Shown here in pieces: positions 1 to 8,903 of a DNA stretch of 60,537 bases (its first letter is position 1; each line of letters starts with the position of its first letter). The translations under genes and the position numbers were made by a program. The notes under the pieces were generated by a model. The model did no database searches. It was not told the origin of the DNA and saw only the letters and a program-made list of their open reading frames with translations. Source of the DNA: Dokdonella_A sp014338185. GTDB taxonomy: Bacteria; Pseudomonadota; Gammaproteobacteria; Xanthomonadales; Rhodanobacteraceae. The stretch covers positions 1 through 60,537 of the forward strand of contig SZOS01000013.1 in NCBI GenBank assembly GCA_030263295.1. Reading direction: 5' to 3'.

Positions 1-985
<985 letters not shown>

Positions 986-1038
986 CACCACCGCCCGCGC
1001 GTCGCCATGATCACGCCCCCGCCCCCCGGTTCATGGCA

Positions 1039-1479
1039 TCAGCGGTCCTTCCACTCGAGCTTGTCGATCACGCACGGCTGCATCATCGCGCTGCGCGCGG
1101 CCGCATCGGCGGGCGAGTTGAACGGAAAGATGAGCCAGCTGAACACGCGGCTGCGATCGGCATTGGCCACCGTCGGTTCGAAGCGCAGGTGCTTGCCCAT
1201 GCTCTGGGCCACGCGCACGAGGTCGCCTTCGGGCTGCACGCGCTGCACCTTGACGTGGCTGGTGGTGCCGTTCTTCTCCACCACGAACGACACCGTGGCG
1301 CAGCCGGGCGAACTGATGTTCCTGGCGATGATCGGCACGTCGGCCTCGACCGAGTCGTTGAGCAGCACCCAGTAGCCGGCCAGCTTGTCGGGCACGACCA
1401 CCTTGGGCGCATCCACCGACTGCGCCATCGCGGCGCTACCCAGGCCCAGTGCCAGCGCGGCAACGAAGCAACGATTCAT
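1039..1479 (-). CDS. Secreted TonB C-terminal-like protein
   Basis: A 146-residue protein with a clear signal peptide (MNRCFVAALALGLGSAAMAQ) and a compact C-terminal half. The stretch around CATVSFVVEKNG and VRVAQSMGKHLRFEP resembles the TonB C-terminal fold (energy-transducer family). It lacks the N-terminal membrane anchor and proline-rich region of a true TonB, so it is more likely a free periplasmic TonB-box-type domain protein of unknown role. The start at 1479 is supported by an AGGAGG ribosome-binding site just upstream; a longer reading frame exists but would bury the signal peptide. It sits alone between the kinase and pyk, all on the minus strand. Confidence 0.65.
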   Translation of the reverse strand: MNRCFVAALALGLGSAAMAQSVDAPKVVVPDKLAGYWVLLNDSVEADVPIIARNISSPGCATVSFVVEKNGTTSHVKVQRVQPEGDLVRVAQSMGKHLRFEPTVANADRSRVFSWLIFPFNSPADAAARSAMMQPCVIDKLEWKDR

Positions 1480-1686
1480 GGCGCCCTCCTCGATCGCCGC
1501 CGACGGCGACGCTGGGTCCATTCTACGTGCGTGGCCGGGCGCCGGGGCGCGGCCGCCGCGCCGGCGCGGAATTGCCGCCCGCAGGCGCGGCACGAAGCCG
1601 ATGCCACCACACGCACCTGGCGCCGCTGTTCCCGTCGCGCCATCGGCCATGGCGGATTGGACGCCGGGCCCGGTCGGGCCCGGCCG

Positions 1687-3153
1687 TCACAGGTCGCTCA
1701 GGCCGACCGCCGCTCCCGCCTCGCCGACCTGCAGCAGCTTGAGCGTGTTGGTGCCGCCCAGCCGCCCGGTGTGATCGCCCGTGGTGACCAGCACGCGATC
1801 GCCAGCGCTGAGGCGGCCGAGCGCGAACAGGTGCGCGATGGCCTCGCGCACGGCCTGGGTCGGACCGGCACCGCGCGCATCGAAATCCACCGGATTGACG
1901 TCGCGATACAGCTGCATGCGACGCCGCGCCGCGGCATTGCGCGACAGCGCGTAGATCGGCACGGTCGAACGGAAGCGCGACAACCACTGCGCGGTCGCGC
2001 CCGACTCGGTCAGCGCGACGATCGCACGCACGTGGATGCGGTCGGCCAGGAACATCGCCGCGAGCGCGATCGCCTGGTCGGTGCGGTCGAGGCGGTGGGT
2101 GCCCGGATCGAGGTCCTCGACCGGCTCGAACTGGCGCTCGGCGCCGAGGCAGACGCGGCGCATCGCCGCCACCGCAAGCGCCGGATGCTTGCCCGCCGCG
2201 GTTTCCTGCGACAGCATCACCGCGTCGGTGCCGTCGATCACCGCGTTGGCCACGTCGAGCACTTCGGCGCGGGTCGGGATCGGCGACTCCACCATCGACT
2301 GCATCATCTGCGTCGCGGTGATCACGATGCCGCTCTGGCGCAGCGCCTCGCGGATGATCTTCTTTTGCAGGCCCGGCAGTTCGGCATCGCCGATCTCCAC
2401 ACCGAGGTCGCCGCGCGCGACCATCACCGCATCGGCGGCCGCGACGATCTCGCTGAGGTTGTCGATCGCCTCGGCACGCTCGATCTTGGCCACCAGTGCG
2501 GCCGCGCCGCCGGCCTCGCGCAGCAGGCGCCGCGCCTGCTCGACATCGGCCGCGGTCTTGACGAAGGACACCGCGAGGAAATCCACCGCCATTTCGGCGG
2601 CGAGATGGATGTCGGCACGGTCCTTGTCCGACAGCGCCGCCACGGTCAGGCCGCCACCGAGGCGGTTGATGCCCTTGCGGTCGGACAGCCGGCCGCCCGC
2701 CAGCACCACGCAGTCCACGCGCCGGTCGGCTACCGCGACCACCTCGAGCGAGACCAGGCCATCGTCGAGCAGCAGCACGTCGCCAGGCTTCACGTCGCGC
2801 CACAGGTCCAGGTACGACACGCCCACGCGCGTGGCATCGCCCGCGGGCGCGTCGGCGCGGCAATCGAGGCTGAACGGCGCGCCGGCGCCGAGCTCGACCG
2901 CGCCGGCCGCGAAATGTTCGATGCGGATCTTGGGCCCCTGCAGGTCGGCCAGCACCGCGATCTCCACGCCCAGTTCGCCGGCGGCGGCGCGCACTGCCGC
3001 CGCACGCGCGCGATGATCGTCCGCCGTGCCGTGCGACAGGTTCAGGCGGACCACGTTGACGCCCTCGGCAAGCAGCTGGCGCAGTGCGCCCGGCGCATCG
3101 GTGGCCGGGCCCAGGGTGGCGATGATCTTGGTGCGGCGCAGTTGTTCGGTCAC
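1687..3153 (-). CDS. pyk: Pyruvate kinase
   Basis: Converts phosphoenolpyruvate and ADP to pyruvate and ATP, the last step of glycolysis. The 488-residue product begins TEQLRRTKIIATLGPAT after a GTG start at 3153. It carries the substrate and metal loops NVVRLNLSHG, LADLQGPKIR, the catalytic lysine region SFVKTAADV, the ARGDLGVEI motif and the TATQMMQSM signature, then the allosteric C-terminal domain. Length is normal for the family. The reading frame stays open to 3267, but the family's N-terminus begins at the GTG. With pgk about 3 kb away it supplies lower glycolysis. Confidence 0.96.
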   Translation of the reverse strand: MTEQLRRTKIIATLGPATDAPGALRQLLAEGVNVVRLNLSHGTADDHRARAAAVRAAAGELGVEIAVLADLQGPKIRIEHFAAGAVELGAGAPFSLDCRADAPAGDATRVGVSYLDLWRDVKPGDVLLLDDGLVSLEVVAVADRRVDCVVLAGGRLSDRKGINRLGGGLTVAALSDKDRADIHLAAEMAVDFLAVSFVKTAADVEQARRLLREAGGAAALVAKIERAEAIDNLSEIVAAADAVMVARGDLGVEIGDAELPGLQKKIIREALRQSGIVITATQMMQSMVESPIPTRAEVLDVANAVIDGTDAVMLSQETAAGKHPALAVAAMRRVCLGAERQFEPVEDLDPGTHRLDRTDQAIALAAMFLADRIHVRAIVALTESGATAQWLSRFRSTVPIYALSRNAAARRRMQLYRDVNPVDFDARGAGPTQAVREAIAHLFALGRLSAGDRVLVTTGDHTGRLGGTNTLKLLQVGEAGAAVGLSDL

Positions 3154-3387
3154 AGGCGGGTCCGGGGCACGGGGCGACAGCGCCCGATCATACGCGAGCG
3201 CATGGCGTGCGCGGCGCCGCCGTGAAGGCAGCCAACCGGCGCGGCTTGGCACGTGCTGCGACTGCAAACGCCCGCGTCCGCCATCGCGTGGCTACCGCGC
3301 CGGCGCCGCGGTGTCCATGGCTGGCACCAGCACGGGCGGATGCGCGCGAGCGACGCGGGCCTGAACGCCGGCCATCCAGCACACTGC

Positions 3388-3414
3388 ATTGTGCACAATT
3401 CAATTGCATGCAAT
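3388..3414. promoter_or_regulatory. Probable OhrR operator: paired 12-bp palindromes
   Basis: Two perfect 12-bp palindromes, ATTGTGCACAAT (3388-3399) and ATTGCATGCAAT (3403-3414), lie 15 bp centre to centre about 25 bp before the ohrR start. Between them is CAATTCAATTG (3396-3406), close to the CAATT/AATTG core known for OhrR operators. The AT-rich patch stands out in a very GC-rich region. Autorepression of the ohrR-ohr pair through this site is an inference. Confidence 0.6.
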
Positions 3415-3438
3415 GTCGATGGCTGCTTCAATGGCCGG

Positions 3439-3897
3439 GTGACCACTCCCCCCGCCTCGCTGCTGCTCGATGAGCAGTTGTGTTTCGCGTTGTACGCGGC
3501 CTCGCGCGCGATGACCGCGGCATACCGGCCGCTGCTGGAGCCGCTCGGCCTGACCTATCCGCAGTACCTGGTGTTGCTGGTGCTGTGGCAGGACGACGGC
3601 CGCAGCGTGCGCGAGCTCGGCCAGCGCCTCGCACTCGACTCGGGCACGCTCACGCCGCTGCTCAAGCGCATGGAAGCGGCCGGACTGGTCACGCGTACGC
3701 GTCGCCGCAGCGACGAACGCGAGGTCGAGGTGCGCCTCACGCGCGCCGGGCGCGCGTTGCATGCGCGGGCGCGGCCGATCCCGGCCTGCCTGCTCGCGCG
3801 CAGCGGCCTCGATGCGACCGCACTCGCGCGCCTGCGCGGCGGCCTCGCCCGACTCACCGGCTCGCTCGCGAGCCACTCCCAAGGAGACCCAGCATGA
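3439..3897 (+). CDS. ohrR: Organic hydroperoxide-sensing MarR-family repressor
   Basis: A 152-residue MarR-family regulator with a winged-helix core (YPQYLVLLVLWQDD, LDSGTLTPLLKRMEAAGLV, RRSDEREVEVRLT). It has the N-terminal Cys in DEQLCFALY (residue 15) that in OhrR proteins is oxidised by organic hydroperoxides, releasing DNA. It is followed with a 4-bp overlap by ohr, the classic OhrR target. The GTG at 3439 was chosen because it places the conserved LLLDEQLCFALY segment at the N-terminus; the open frame extends back to 3253 but codes for nothing family-like. A palindromic operator lies just upstream. Confidence 0.9.
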   Translation: MTTPPASLLLDEQLCFALYAASRAMTAAYRPLLEPLGLTYPQYLVLLVLWQDDGRSVRELGQRLALDSGTLTPLLKRMEAAGLVTRTRRRSDEREVEVRLTRAGRALHARARPIPACLLARSGLDATALARLRGGLARLTGSLASHSQGDPA

Positions 3898-4325
3898 AAC
3901 TGAGCAAGATCCTCTACACCGCGACCTCCACCGCCAAGGGTGGTCGCGCCGGCCACGTCAAGAGCAGCGATGGCGTGCTCGACTTCGACCTCAAGGTACC
4001 CAAGGAAATGGGCGGCCCGGGCGGCCATGCGAGCAATCCCGAACAGCTGTTCGCGGCCGGCTACGCGGCCTGCTTCGAGGGTGCGGTGCGCTTGGTCGCG
4101 GGCCAGCAGAAGGTCACGCTGCCGGCCGACACCAGCGTGACTGCGCATGTGGGCATCGGACCGCGCGAACCGACCGGCTTCGGCATTGCGGTGCGGCTGG
4201 ACGTGCACCTGCCCGGACTCGACCCGGCGGTGGCGCAGGGCATCGTCGACACCGCCCATCGCGACATCTGCCCCTACTCGCACGCGACGCGCGGCAATGT
4301 CGAGGTGACGATCCAGCTCGTGTGA
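3894..4325 (+). CDS. ohr: Organic hydroperoxide resistance peroxiredoxin Ohr
   Basis: Ohr/OsmC-family thiol peroxidase of 143 residues that reduces organic hydroperoxides to alcohols in the cytoplasm. Its two catalytic cysteines are present: C60 in GYAACFEGA and C126 in DICPYSHATRGN. The typical N-terminus KILYTATSTAKGGRAGHV is intact. The ATG overlaps the ohrR stop (ATGA), indicating translational coupling, and a purine-rich AAGGAGACC precedes it. Expected to be derepressed with ohrR under peroxide stress. Confidence 0.96.
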   Translation: MKLSKILYTATSTAKGGRAGHVKSSDGVLDFDLKVPKEMGGPGGHASNPEQLFAAGYAACFEGAVRLVAGQQKVTLPADTSVTAHVGIGPREPTGFGIAVRLDVHLPGLDPAVAQGIVDTAHRDICPYSHATRGNVEVTIQLV

Positions 4326-4334
4326 GCCGGCGCC

Positions 4335-4351
4335 GGCGCTGCGCCAGCGCC
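4335..4351 (+). terminator. Weak hairpin after ohr
   Basis: GGCGCTG and CAGCGCC form a 7-bp GC stem with a 3-nt loop 10 bp after the ohr stop. There is no T run, so it is at most a weak terminator or mRNA 3' stabiliser. Confidence 0.3.
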
Positions 4352-4509
4352 AGTGGCCGCCGCGACATGAGTGATTGGCATATCGCGGCGGCGGCTTGTT
4401 GTCGGGCTTCACGCTTTGCGCATGCGCGCATCGACAATGCGCACGCCGTCGGCGAGCATGGCGGTGCCCGCCAACCCAGGATGCTCCGGCCATGCCGCCA
4501 GTTGCCCCT

Positions 4510-5769
4510 ATGCGCCACGCCAGCGCGTGCGCGCTCGTGATCGCCTGCCTCCTCCCCGCCGCGTCACCCGCGCAGGACCTGCCCGCCTGCGCGCCGGCAT
4601 GGGCCGCAAGCACCGTGTACGTGGGCGGTGATCGCGCCAGCCAGGACCACGTCAACTACCTCGCCAACTGGTGGACGCAGGGCGAGGAGCCGGCCACGCA
4701 CAGCGGCCCACCCGGCTCGGCGCAGCCGTGGACCGCGCAGGGCGCGTGCAGCGGCGACGGCGGTGGCGACCCGCCCGATCCGGTCGATCCGATCTTCGCC
4801 AATGGTTTCGATGGCGTGCGCGAGGGCTTCCTGTTCAGCCCGTACAAGGACGTCACGATCAACATGGACTGGAACGGCAATGTGATGCGCACGGCCGTGC
4901 TCGGCAGCCCGATCCCGCTGGTGGGCAGCGGCGGCTTGTTGCCCGCGCACCTGCCCGGCCTGCACGCGGTCACGCTGGCCTTCGCCACCGGCGAATGCGG
5001 CAGCGAGAACTGGGGTGGCGTGGCCGCACAGGCGTTCGCCGACGCCAACATCCCGCCACTGGCCGCCGCGGGCATCGACTACGTGGTCTCCACCGGCGGC
5101 GCGGCCGGCGCATTCACCTGCGCCTCGACCGCTGGCCTCAACCAGTTCATCGCGCGCTACGCGAGCGCGCAACTGCGCGGCATCGACTTCGACATCGAAT
5201 CGGGCCAGACGCCCGCGCAGCTGCAGGCACTGGTGAGCGCGGCAGCCGGCGCCGAGGCCAGCCACCCGGGGCTGCGCTTCTCCTTCACGCTGGCCACGCT
5301 CGCGGCGTCCGACGGCAGCCACGGCGGCGTCAATGCCACCGGCGATGCGGTGGTGCGCGCGGTGCTGGCATCGGGCCTGCAGAACTACACCATCAACCTC
5401 ATGGTGATGGACTACGGCGCGACCGGCCCGGGCGTGTGCGTGGTGGTGGGCGGCGTGTGCGACATGGGCGCATCGGCGATCCAGGCAGCCGCCAACCTCA
5501 TGCACAGCTACGGCGTGCCGCCGGACAAGATCGAGCTCACGCCGATGATCGGCCTCAACGACGTGGTGAGCGAGACCTTCACGCTCGCCGACATCGACAC
5601 GCTCGCGGCATGGGCACGCAACAACAATCTCGCCGGCGTGCACTACTGGTCGCTGGATCGCGACACCGCGTGTGCGGGCAGCAGCGGCTCGGCCTCGCCG
5701 ATCTGCCACTCGGTGGACGGCCTGCAACCGCTGGCCTACACGCAGCGCTTCCTGCAGGCGCTGCAGTGA
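4510..5769 (+). CDS. Secreted chitinase-like GH18 protein with N-terminal chitin-binding module
   Basis: A 419-residue exported protein. After a signal peptide (MRHASACALVIACLLPAASPAQ) comes a short CBM5/12-like module with aromatic residues (AWAASTVYVGGD, YLANWWTQGEEP). A Gly/Pro/Asp linker follows, containing DPIFANGFDG. The rest is a GH18-type barrel whose catalytic motif reads GIDFDIES, with E230 as predicted acid. GH18 enzymes cleave beta-1,4 N-acetylglucosamine polymers. The start could also be an ATG at 4492; 4510 gives the cleaner signal peptide. GH20 and NagX-like genes lie about 13-16 kb away, suggesting chitin or peptidoglycan sugar turnover. Confidence 0.85.
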   Translation: MRHASACALVIACLLPAASPAQDLPACAPAWAASTVYVGGDRASQDHVNYLANWWTQGEEPATHSGPPGSAQPWTAQGACSGDGGGDPPDPVDPIFANGFDGVREGFLFSPYKDVTINMDWNGNVMRTAVLGSPIPLVGSGGLLPAHLPGLHAVTLAFATGECGSENWGGVAAQAFADANIPPLAAAGIDYVVSTGGAAGAFTCASTAGLNQFIARYASAQLRGIDFDIESGQTPAQLQALVSAAAGAEASHPGLRFSFTLATLAASDGSHGGVNATGDAVVRAVLASGLQNYTINLMVMDYGATGPGVCVVVGGVCDMGASAIQAAANLMHSYGVPPDKIELTPMIGLNDVVSETFTLADIDTLAAWARNNNLAGVHYWSLDRDTACAGSSGSASPICHSVDGLQPLAYTQRFLQALQ

Positions 5770-5800
5770 CCGGTGTGACGCTGCCGGCCGGGCGCCGCGC

Positions 5801-6439
5801 TCAGGCCAGCAGCGCGCCCAGCTGCGCCGGCGCATCGGCGATCGCGGCCGCGCCGGCGGCGAGCAGTTCCTCGCGGCCGCCATAACCCCAGCCGGCGCCG
5901 AGCGCGCGCACGCCGTTGGCGCGCGCACCGTGCATGTCGAAGCTGCGGTCACCGACCATCGCCGCGTCGACGCCCGCCGCGCCGCCATCGGCCAGCGCCT
6001 GCGCGATCATCGCCGCCTTCTCGCACGAGGCACTTGCGGGCGTGGGTGCATAGATGCGCGCGAAACAGGCGCCGAAGGGCAGGCTGGCGATGATGCGCGC
6101 GGCATCGGCTGCAGGCTTGCTCGTCACCACCGCGAGTTGGAGCGGGCGCGCCGCGAGCGTCTGGATCGCATCGGCGATGCCCGCGTACACCACATGCTCG
6201 CGCCAACCCAGCTCGGCATAGCGCTCGCGGTACAGCGCGATCGCACGCTCGACCGCGGCGGCGTCATCGCCGAGCACGCACGGAAAGCTCGCACGCAGCG
6301 GCGGACCGATCCACTGCCGCAGCTGGCTGCGCGGCGGCACCGGCGCGCCGAGCGTGCCCAGCGCATGTTCGATCGAGGCGAGGATGCCCTCCTGCGAATC
6401 GATCAGCGTGCCGTCCAGGTCGAACAGCGCCAGCTTCAC
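5801..6439 (-). CDS. HAD-family hydrolase, phosphoglycolate phosphatase-like
   Basis: A 212-residue HAD subfamily IA hydrolase. Motif I is FDLDGTLIDS with the nucleophile and acid/base aspartates. The threonine of motif II is in VVTSKP, and the motif IV aspartates are in MVGDRSFDM. Phosphoglycolate phosphatase or a related phosphosugar phosphatase is the closest description; the true substrate cannot be read from sequence. The start overlaps the pgk stop by 4 bp, so it is co-transcribed with pgk and may dispose of a damaged glycolytic phosphate. Confidence 0.85.
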   Translation of the reverse strand: MKLALFDLDGTLIDSQEGILASIEHALGTLGAPVPPRSQLRQWIGPPLRASFPCVLGDDAAAVERAIALYRERYAELGWREHVVYAGIADAIQTLAARPLQLAVVTSKPAADAARIIASLPFGACFARIYAPTPASASCEKAAMIAQALADGGAAGVDAAMVGDRSFDMHGARANGVRALGAGWGYGGREELLAAGAAAIADAPAQLGALLA

Positions 6440-7623
6440 GCGCGCGCCTTGAGCGCGGCCACCGCGGGCAGTTCCTGCCCTTCGAGGAATTCGAGGAAGG
6501 CGCCGCCGCCGGTGGAGATGTAGGAGACCTGCGCGGCCACGCCGTACTTCTCGATCGCGGCGAGCGTGTCACCGCCTCCCGCGATCGAGTACGCGGGCGA
6601 GTCCGCGATCGCCTGCGCGAGCGTGCGCGTGCCATGGCCGAACGCGTCGAACTCGAACACGCCGACCGGGCCGTTCCACACCACGGTGCCCGCGGCCGCG
6701 ATGAGCTGGGCGTAGCGCTGCGCGGTGGCCGGGCCGATGTCGAGGATCATGTCCGCGGATGCGACCTGGCCCACCGTCTTGACCGTGGCCGGCGCATCGG
6801 CCGCGAACTCCGGCGCCACCACCACGTCGACCGGAATCGGCACCTCGGCGCCGCGCGCCTTGGCGTCGGCGATGATCCGGCGCGCGGTGTCGAGCAGGTC
6901 GGGCTCGACCAGCGACTTGCCGACCGGATAGCCACAGGCGGCGATGAAGGTGTTGGCGATGCCGCCGCCGACGATGAGCTGATCGACCTTGCCGACGAGG
7001 TTTTCGAGCAGGCTGAGCTTGGTCGATACCTTGGATCCGGCCACGATCGCCAGCAGCGGCCGCGCGGGGTGCTCCATGGCCTTGCCCAGCGCATCGAGCT
7101 CGGCCATGAGCAGCGGGCCGCCCGCGGCGATGCGCGCGTGGCGGATCGCGCCGTGGGTCGAGGCCTGCGCGCGGTGCGCGGTACCGAACGCATCCATCAC
7201 GTACACGTCGCACAGCGCCGCGTACTTCTGCGCGAGGACCGGGTCGTCCTTGGCCTCGCCCACGTTCATGCGGCAATTCTCCAGCAGCACGAGCTGGCCC
7301 GGCGCCACCGTCACGCCATCGGTCCAGTCACGCAGCAGCGGCACCTCGCGCCCCAGCAGCTGCGACAGCCGCTGCGCCACCGGCGCCAGCGAGTCCTCCT
7401 GCGTCCATACGCCCTCCTTGGGGCGACCCAGGTGCGACATCACCATCACCGCCGCGCCGCGCTCGAGCGCCAGGCGCAGCGTGGGCAATGCGGCGAGGAT
7501 GCGCGCCTCGGAGCTGATGCGCGCATGGCCGTCGGCGGCGTGTTCGATCGGCACGTTGAGGTCCTCGCGGATCAGCACGCGCTTGCCGGCGAGATCGAGA
7601 TCACCCATGCGGAGGATGGCCAT
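6436..7623 (-). CDS. pgk: Phosphoglycerate kinase
   Basis: Transfers phosphate between 1,3-bisphosphoglycerate and ADP in glycolysis. The 395-residue product shows the N-terminal signature KRVLIREDLNVPI, the substrate arginines and the SHLGRPKEG loop. It also has GGSK-type and hinge segments (IVAGSKVSTKL, LIVGGGIANTF) and the C-terminal nucleotide site NGPVGVFE with AGGGDTLAAI. Full family length. Upstream of and overlapping the HAD phosphatase gene by 4 bp, in the same minus-strand unit. Confidence 0.97.
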   Translation of the reverse strand: MAILRMGDLDLAGKRVLIREDLNVPIEHAADGHARISSEARILAALPTLRLALERGAAVMVMSHLGRPKEGVWTQEDSLAPVAQRLSQLLGREVPLLRDWTDGVTVAPGQLVLLENCRMNVGEAKDDPVLAQKYAALCDVYVMDAFGTAHRAQASTHGAIRHARIAAGGPLLMAELDALGKAMEHPARPLLAIVAGSKVSTKLSLLENLVGKVDQLIVGGGIANTFIAACGYPVGKSLVEPDLLDTARRIIADAKARGAEVPIPVDVVVAPEFAADAPATVKTVGQVASADMILDIGPATAQRYAQLIAAAGTVVWNGPVGVFEFDAFGHGTRTLAQAIADSPAYSIAGGGDTLAAIEKYGVAAQVSYISTGGGAFLEFLEGQELPAVAALKARA

Positions 7624-7743
7624 TGCATTGATTCCGTGGTCGAGGATCGGGCATTACAGCGGGCCGGCGGCGGCGGCGCAATGGCGTGCGCCGGGCGCGC
7701 GCGGCCGTGCATGCATGGCACGCCAGCACCGCCACGCGCGGCG

Positions 7744-8580
7744 TCAATCCGCGCGCGGCATCACCCGCAGTCCCTGGCCCGCGCGCCAGCATGCGCGTGG
7801 GGGCAGCCGCACCGGCTGCAGGACCTGCGCGGCCTCGACGCAGACGAAGTGGCGGTACTCGCCCGCCGCGAGGTCGTCGATGCGCGCCGCCAGCGCGGCA
7901 CCCGGATTCCACACCACCACGTCACCGAAGCCGTGCTGCGTGACCTGCAGGCGCGCGTTGCCCTCATGCAGCTCGACCGGCGCGCTGACCGCGGCATAGA
8001 CGCGGTCGAGCTCGCCGTCCACGCGCAGCATCGACGCCTGTTCCAGTGCCAAGGTGCCGCCAGCGGCACTGTCCTCGTAGCGCAGGCCCTGCAGCCCGTG
8101 CAGGACCACCGCGGCGCAGTCGTCCACGCGCAGGTAGCTGTGCAATGCGGCAGTGAAGGTGAACGGCTCTGCGCCACGGTTTTCCACCTCGAACCCGATC
8201 CCCAGATGCTGCGCACCGAGTTCGACCCGCACTCGCGCCACGAACGCGTGCGGCCACTCCCCATCGCCTGGCACGCCAGCCAGCTCGAAGCGCGCCGCAT
8301 GCGTGTCCACGCCCACGCAGCGCCAGGCATGCAGGCGCGCGAAGCCATGCTTGCGCAAGCTCCCGCGCGCGCCGAACTGGGGAAATATCACCGGTATCCC
8401 ACCGCGAATGGCGCTGCCCTCGTGGAACCGCGCGCGCTCGCTCAGGAAGAGGCGCTCGCGGCCATCAGGCGTGCGCCACGACAGCAGCTGCGCGCCATGC
8501 AGCGCGACCATCGCGCTGGCGCCATCCGCCTGCAGCTGCAGGCACGGCGTGCCGTGCCATTGGACCGGTTGCGCGTGCAT
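7744..8580 (-). CDS. D-hexose-6-phosphate mutarotase (aldose-1-epimerase family)
   Basis: A 278-residue YeaD-like epimerase that interconverts alpha and beta anomers of hexose 6-phosphates. The features are LHGAQLLSWRTPDGRERLFLS, the Arg-rich GGIPVIFPQFG segment, KHGFAR with its His-Gly-Phe-Ala signature, TAALHSYLRV carrying the second His, and DVVVWNPG near the end. Full length. It lies upstream of pgk in the same direction with a 120-bp gap, so a shared carbohydrate role is likely but a shared transcript is uncertain. Confidence 0.88.
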   Translation of the reverse strand: MHAQPVQWHGTPCLQLQADGASAMVALHGAQLLSWRTPDGRERLFLSERARFHEGSAIRGGIPVIFPQFGARGSLRKHGFARLHAWRCVGVDTHAARFELAGVPGDGEWPHAFVARVRVELGAQHLGIGFEVENRGAEPFTFTAALHSYLRVDDCAAVVLHGLQGLRYEDSAAGGTLALEQASMLRVDGELDRVYAAVSAPVELHEGNARLQVTQHGFGDVVVWNPGAALAARIDDLAAGEYRHFVCVEAAQVLQPVRLPPRACWRAGQGLRVMPRAD

Positions 8581-8903
8581 GCCATGAGTGTCGCATGCGC
8601 GCTGCCATGCGCGTGCATGAGGCCTCGGTCATGGCTCGCACGCAGCCGTCGACGCGACGGTGCCGCGCCCGGTCCGGCCATCCATCGCAACGCTGTCGGA
8701 GCGTTATGCAAGCACCGCGGGCATGGCCGTCTGGATGGCTGTACGTGGTTATGCCCAATCGTCATGGGGGAATCGCCGGCGCATCCACAAATTTGTGGAT
8801 GCGCCGGCAAAATCTGCGGTGTGATGATCGCTGGACGGTACCCACCGGAATCGCGACGTCGTCCAGTCGTCGCCGGCAATCCTGACGGTCGTTGGAGGTT
8901 CCG
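8581..8903. other. Divergent intergenic region before the RiPP cassette
   Basis: A 323-bp gap between the mutarotase (minus) and the exporter cassette (plus). It should hold the cassette promoter. The only strong structure is the 34-bp palindrome at 8775-8808. GGAGG at about 8892 is the ribosome-binding site for the HlyD gene. I see no convincing -35/-10 pair or ORF. Confidence 0.6.
8775..8808. repeat. Perfect 34-bp palindrome with core TCCACAAATTTGTGGA
   Basis: Two 17-nt arms meet without a spacer at 8791/8792; the core TCCACAAATTTGTGGA (8784-8799) is flanked by perfectly paired GC arms starting GCCGGC. The same 16-bp core recurs at 38005-38020 before the amyloid-like gene cluster. It could be an operator for a dimeric regulator, a cruciform, or a dispersed repeat; on RNA it would form a very stable hairpin. 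Confidence 0.8.

Noticed and set aside
1033..3225. A 730-codon plus-strand frame over pyk.
   Set aside because: Antisense to a well-conserved pyruvate kinase; His/Arg-rich translation typical of a shadow.
8783..8800. Pair of inverted DnaA-box-like sequences (ATCCACA) as a replication origin.
   Set aside because: Only the last seven bases match, no AT-rich unwinding region or dnaA/dnaN genes are near, and the other copy at 38005 fits worse.
8775..8808. The palindrome as an insertion-sequence end.
   Set aside because: No transposase gene, target duplication or second end within several kb at either copy.
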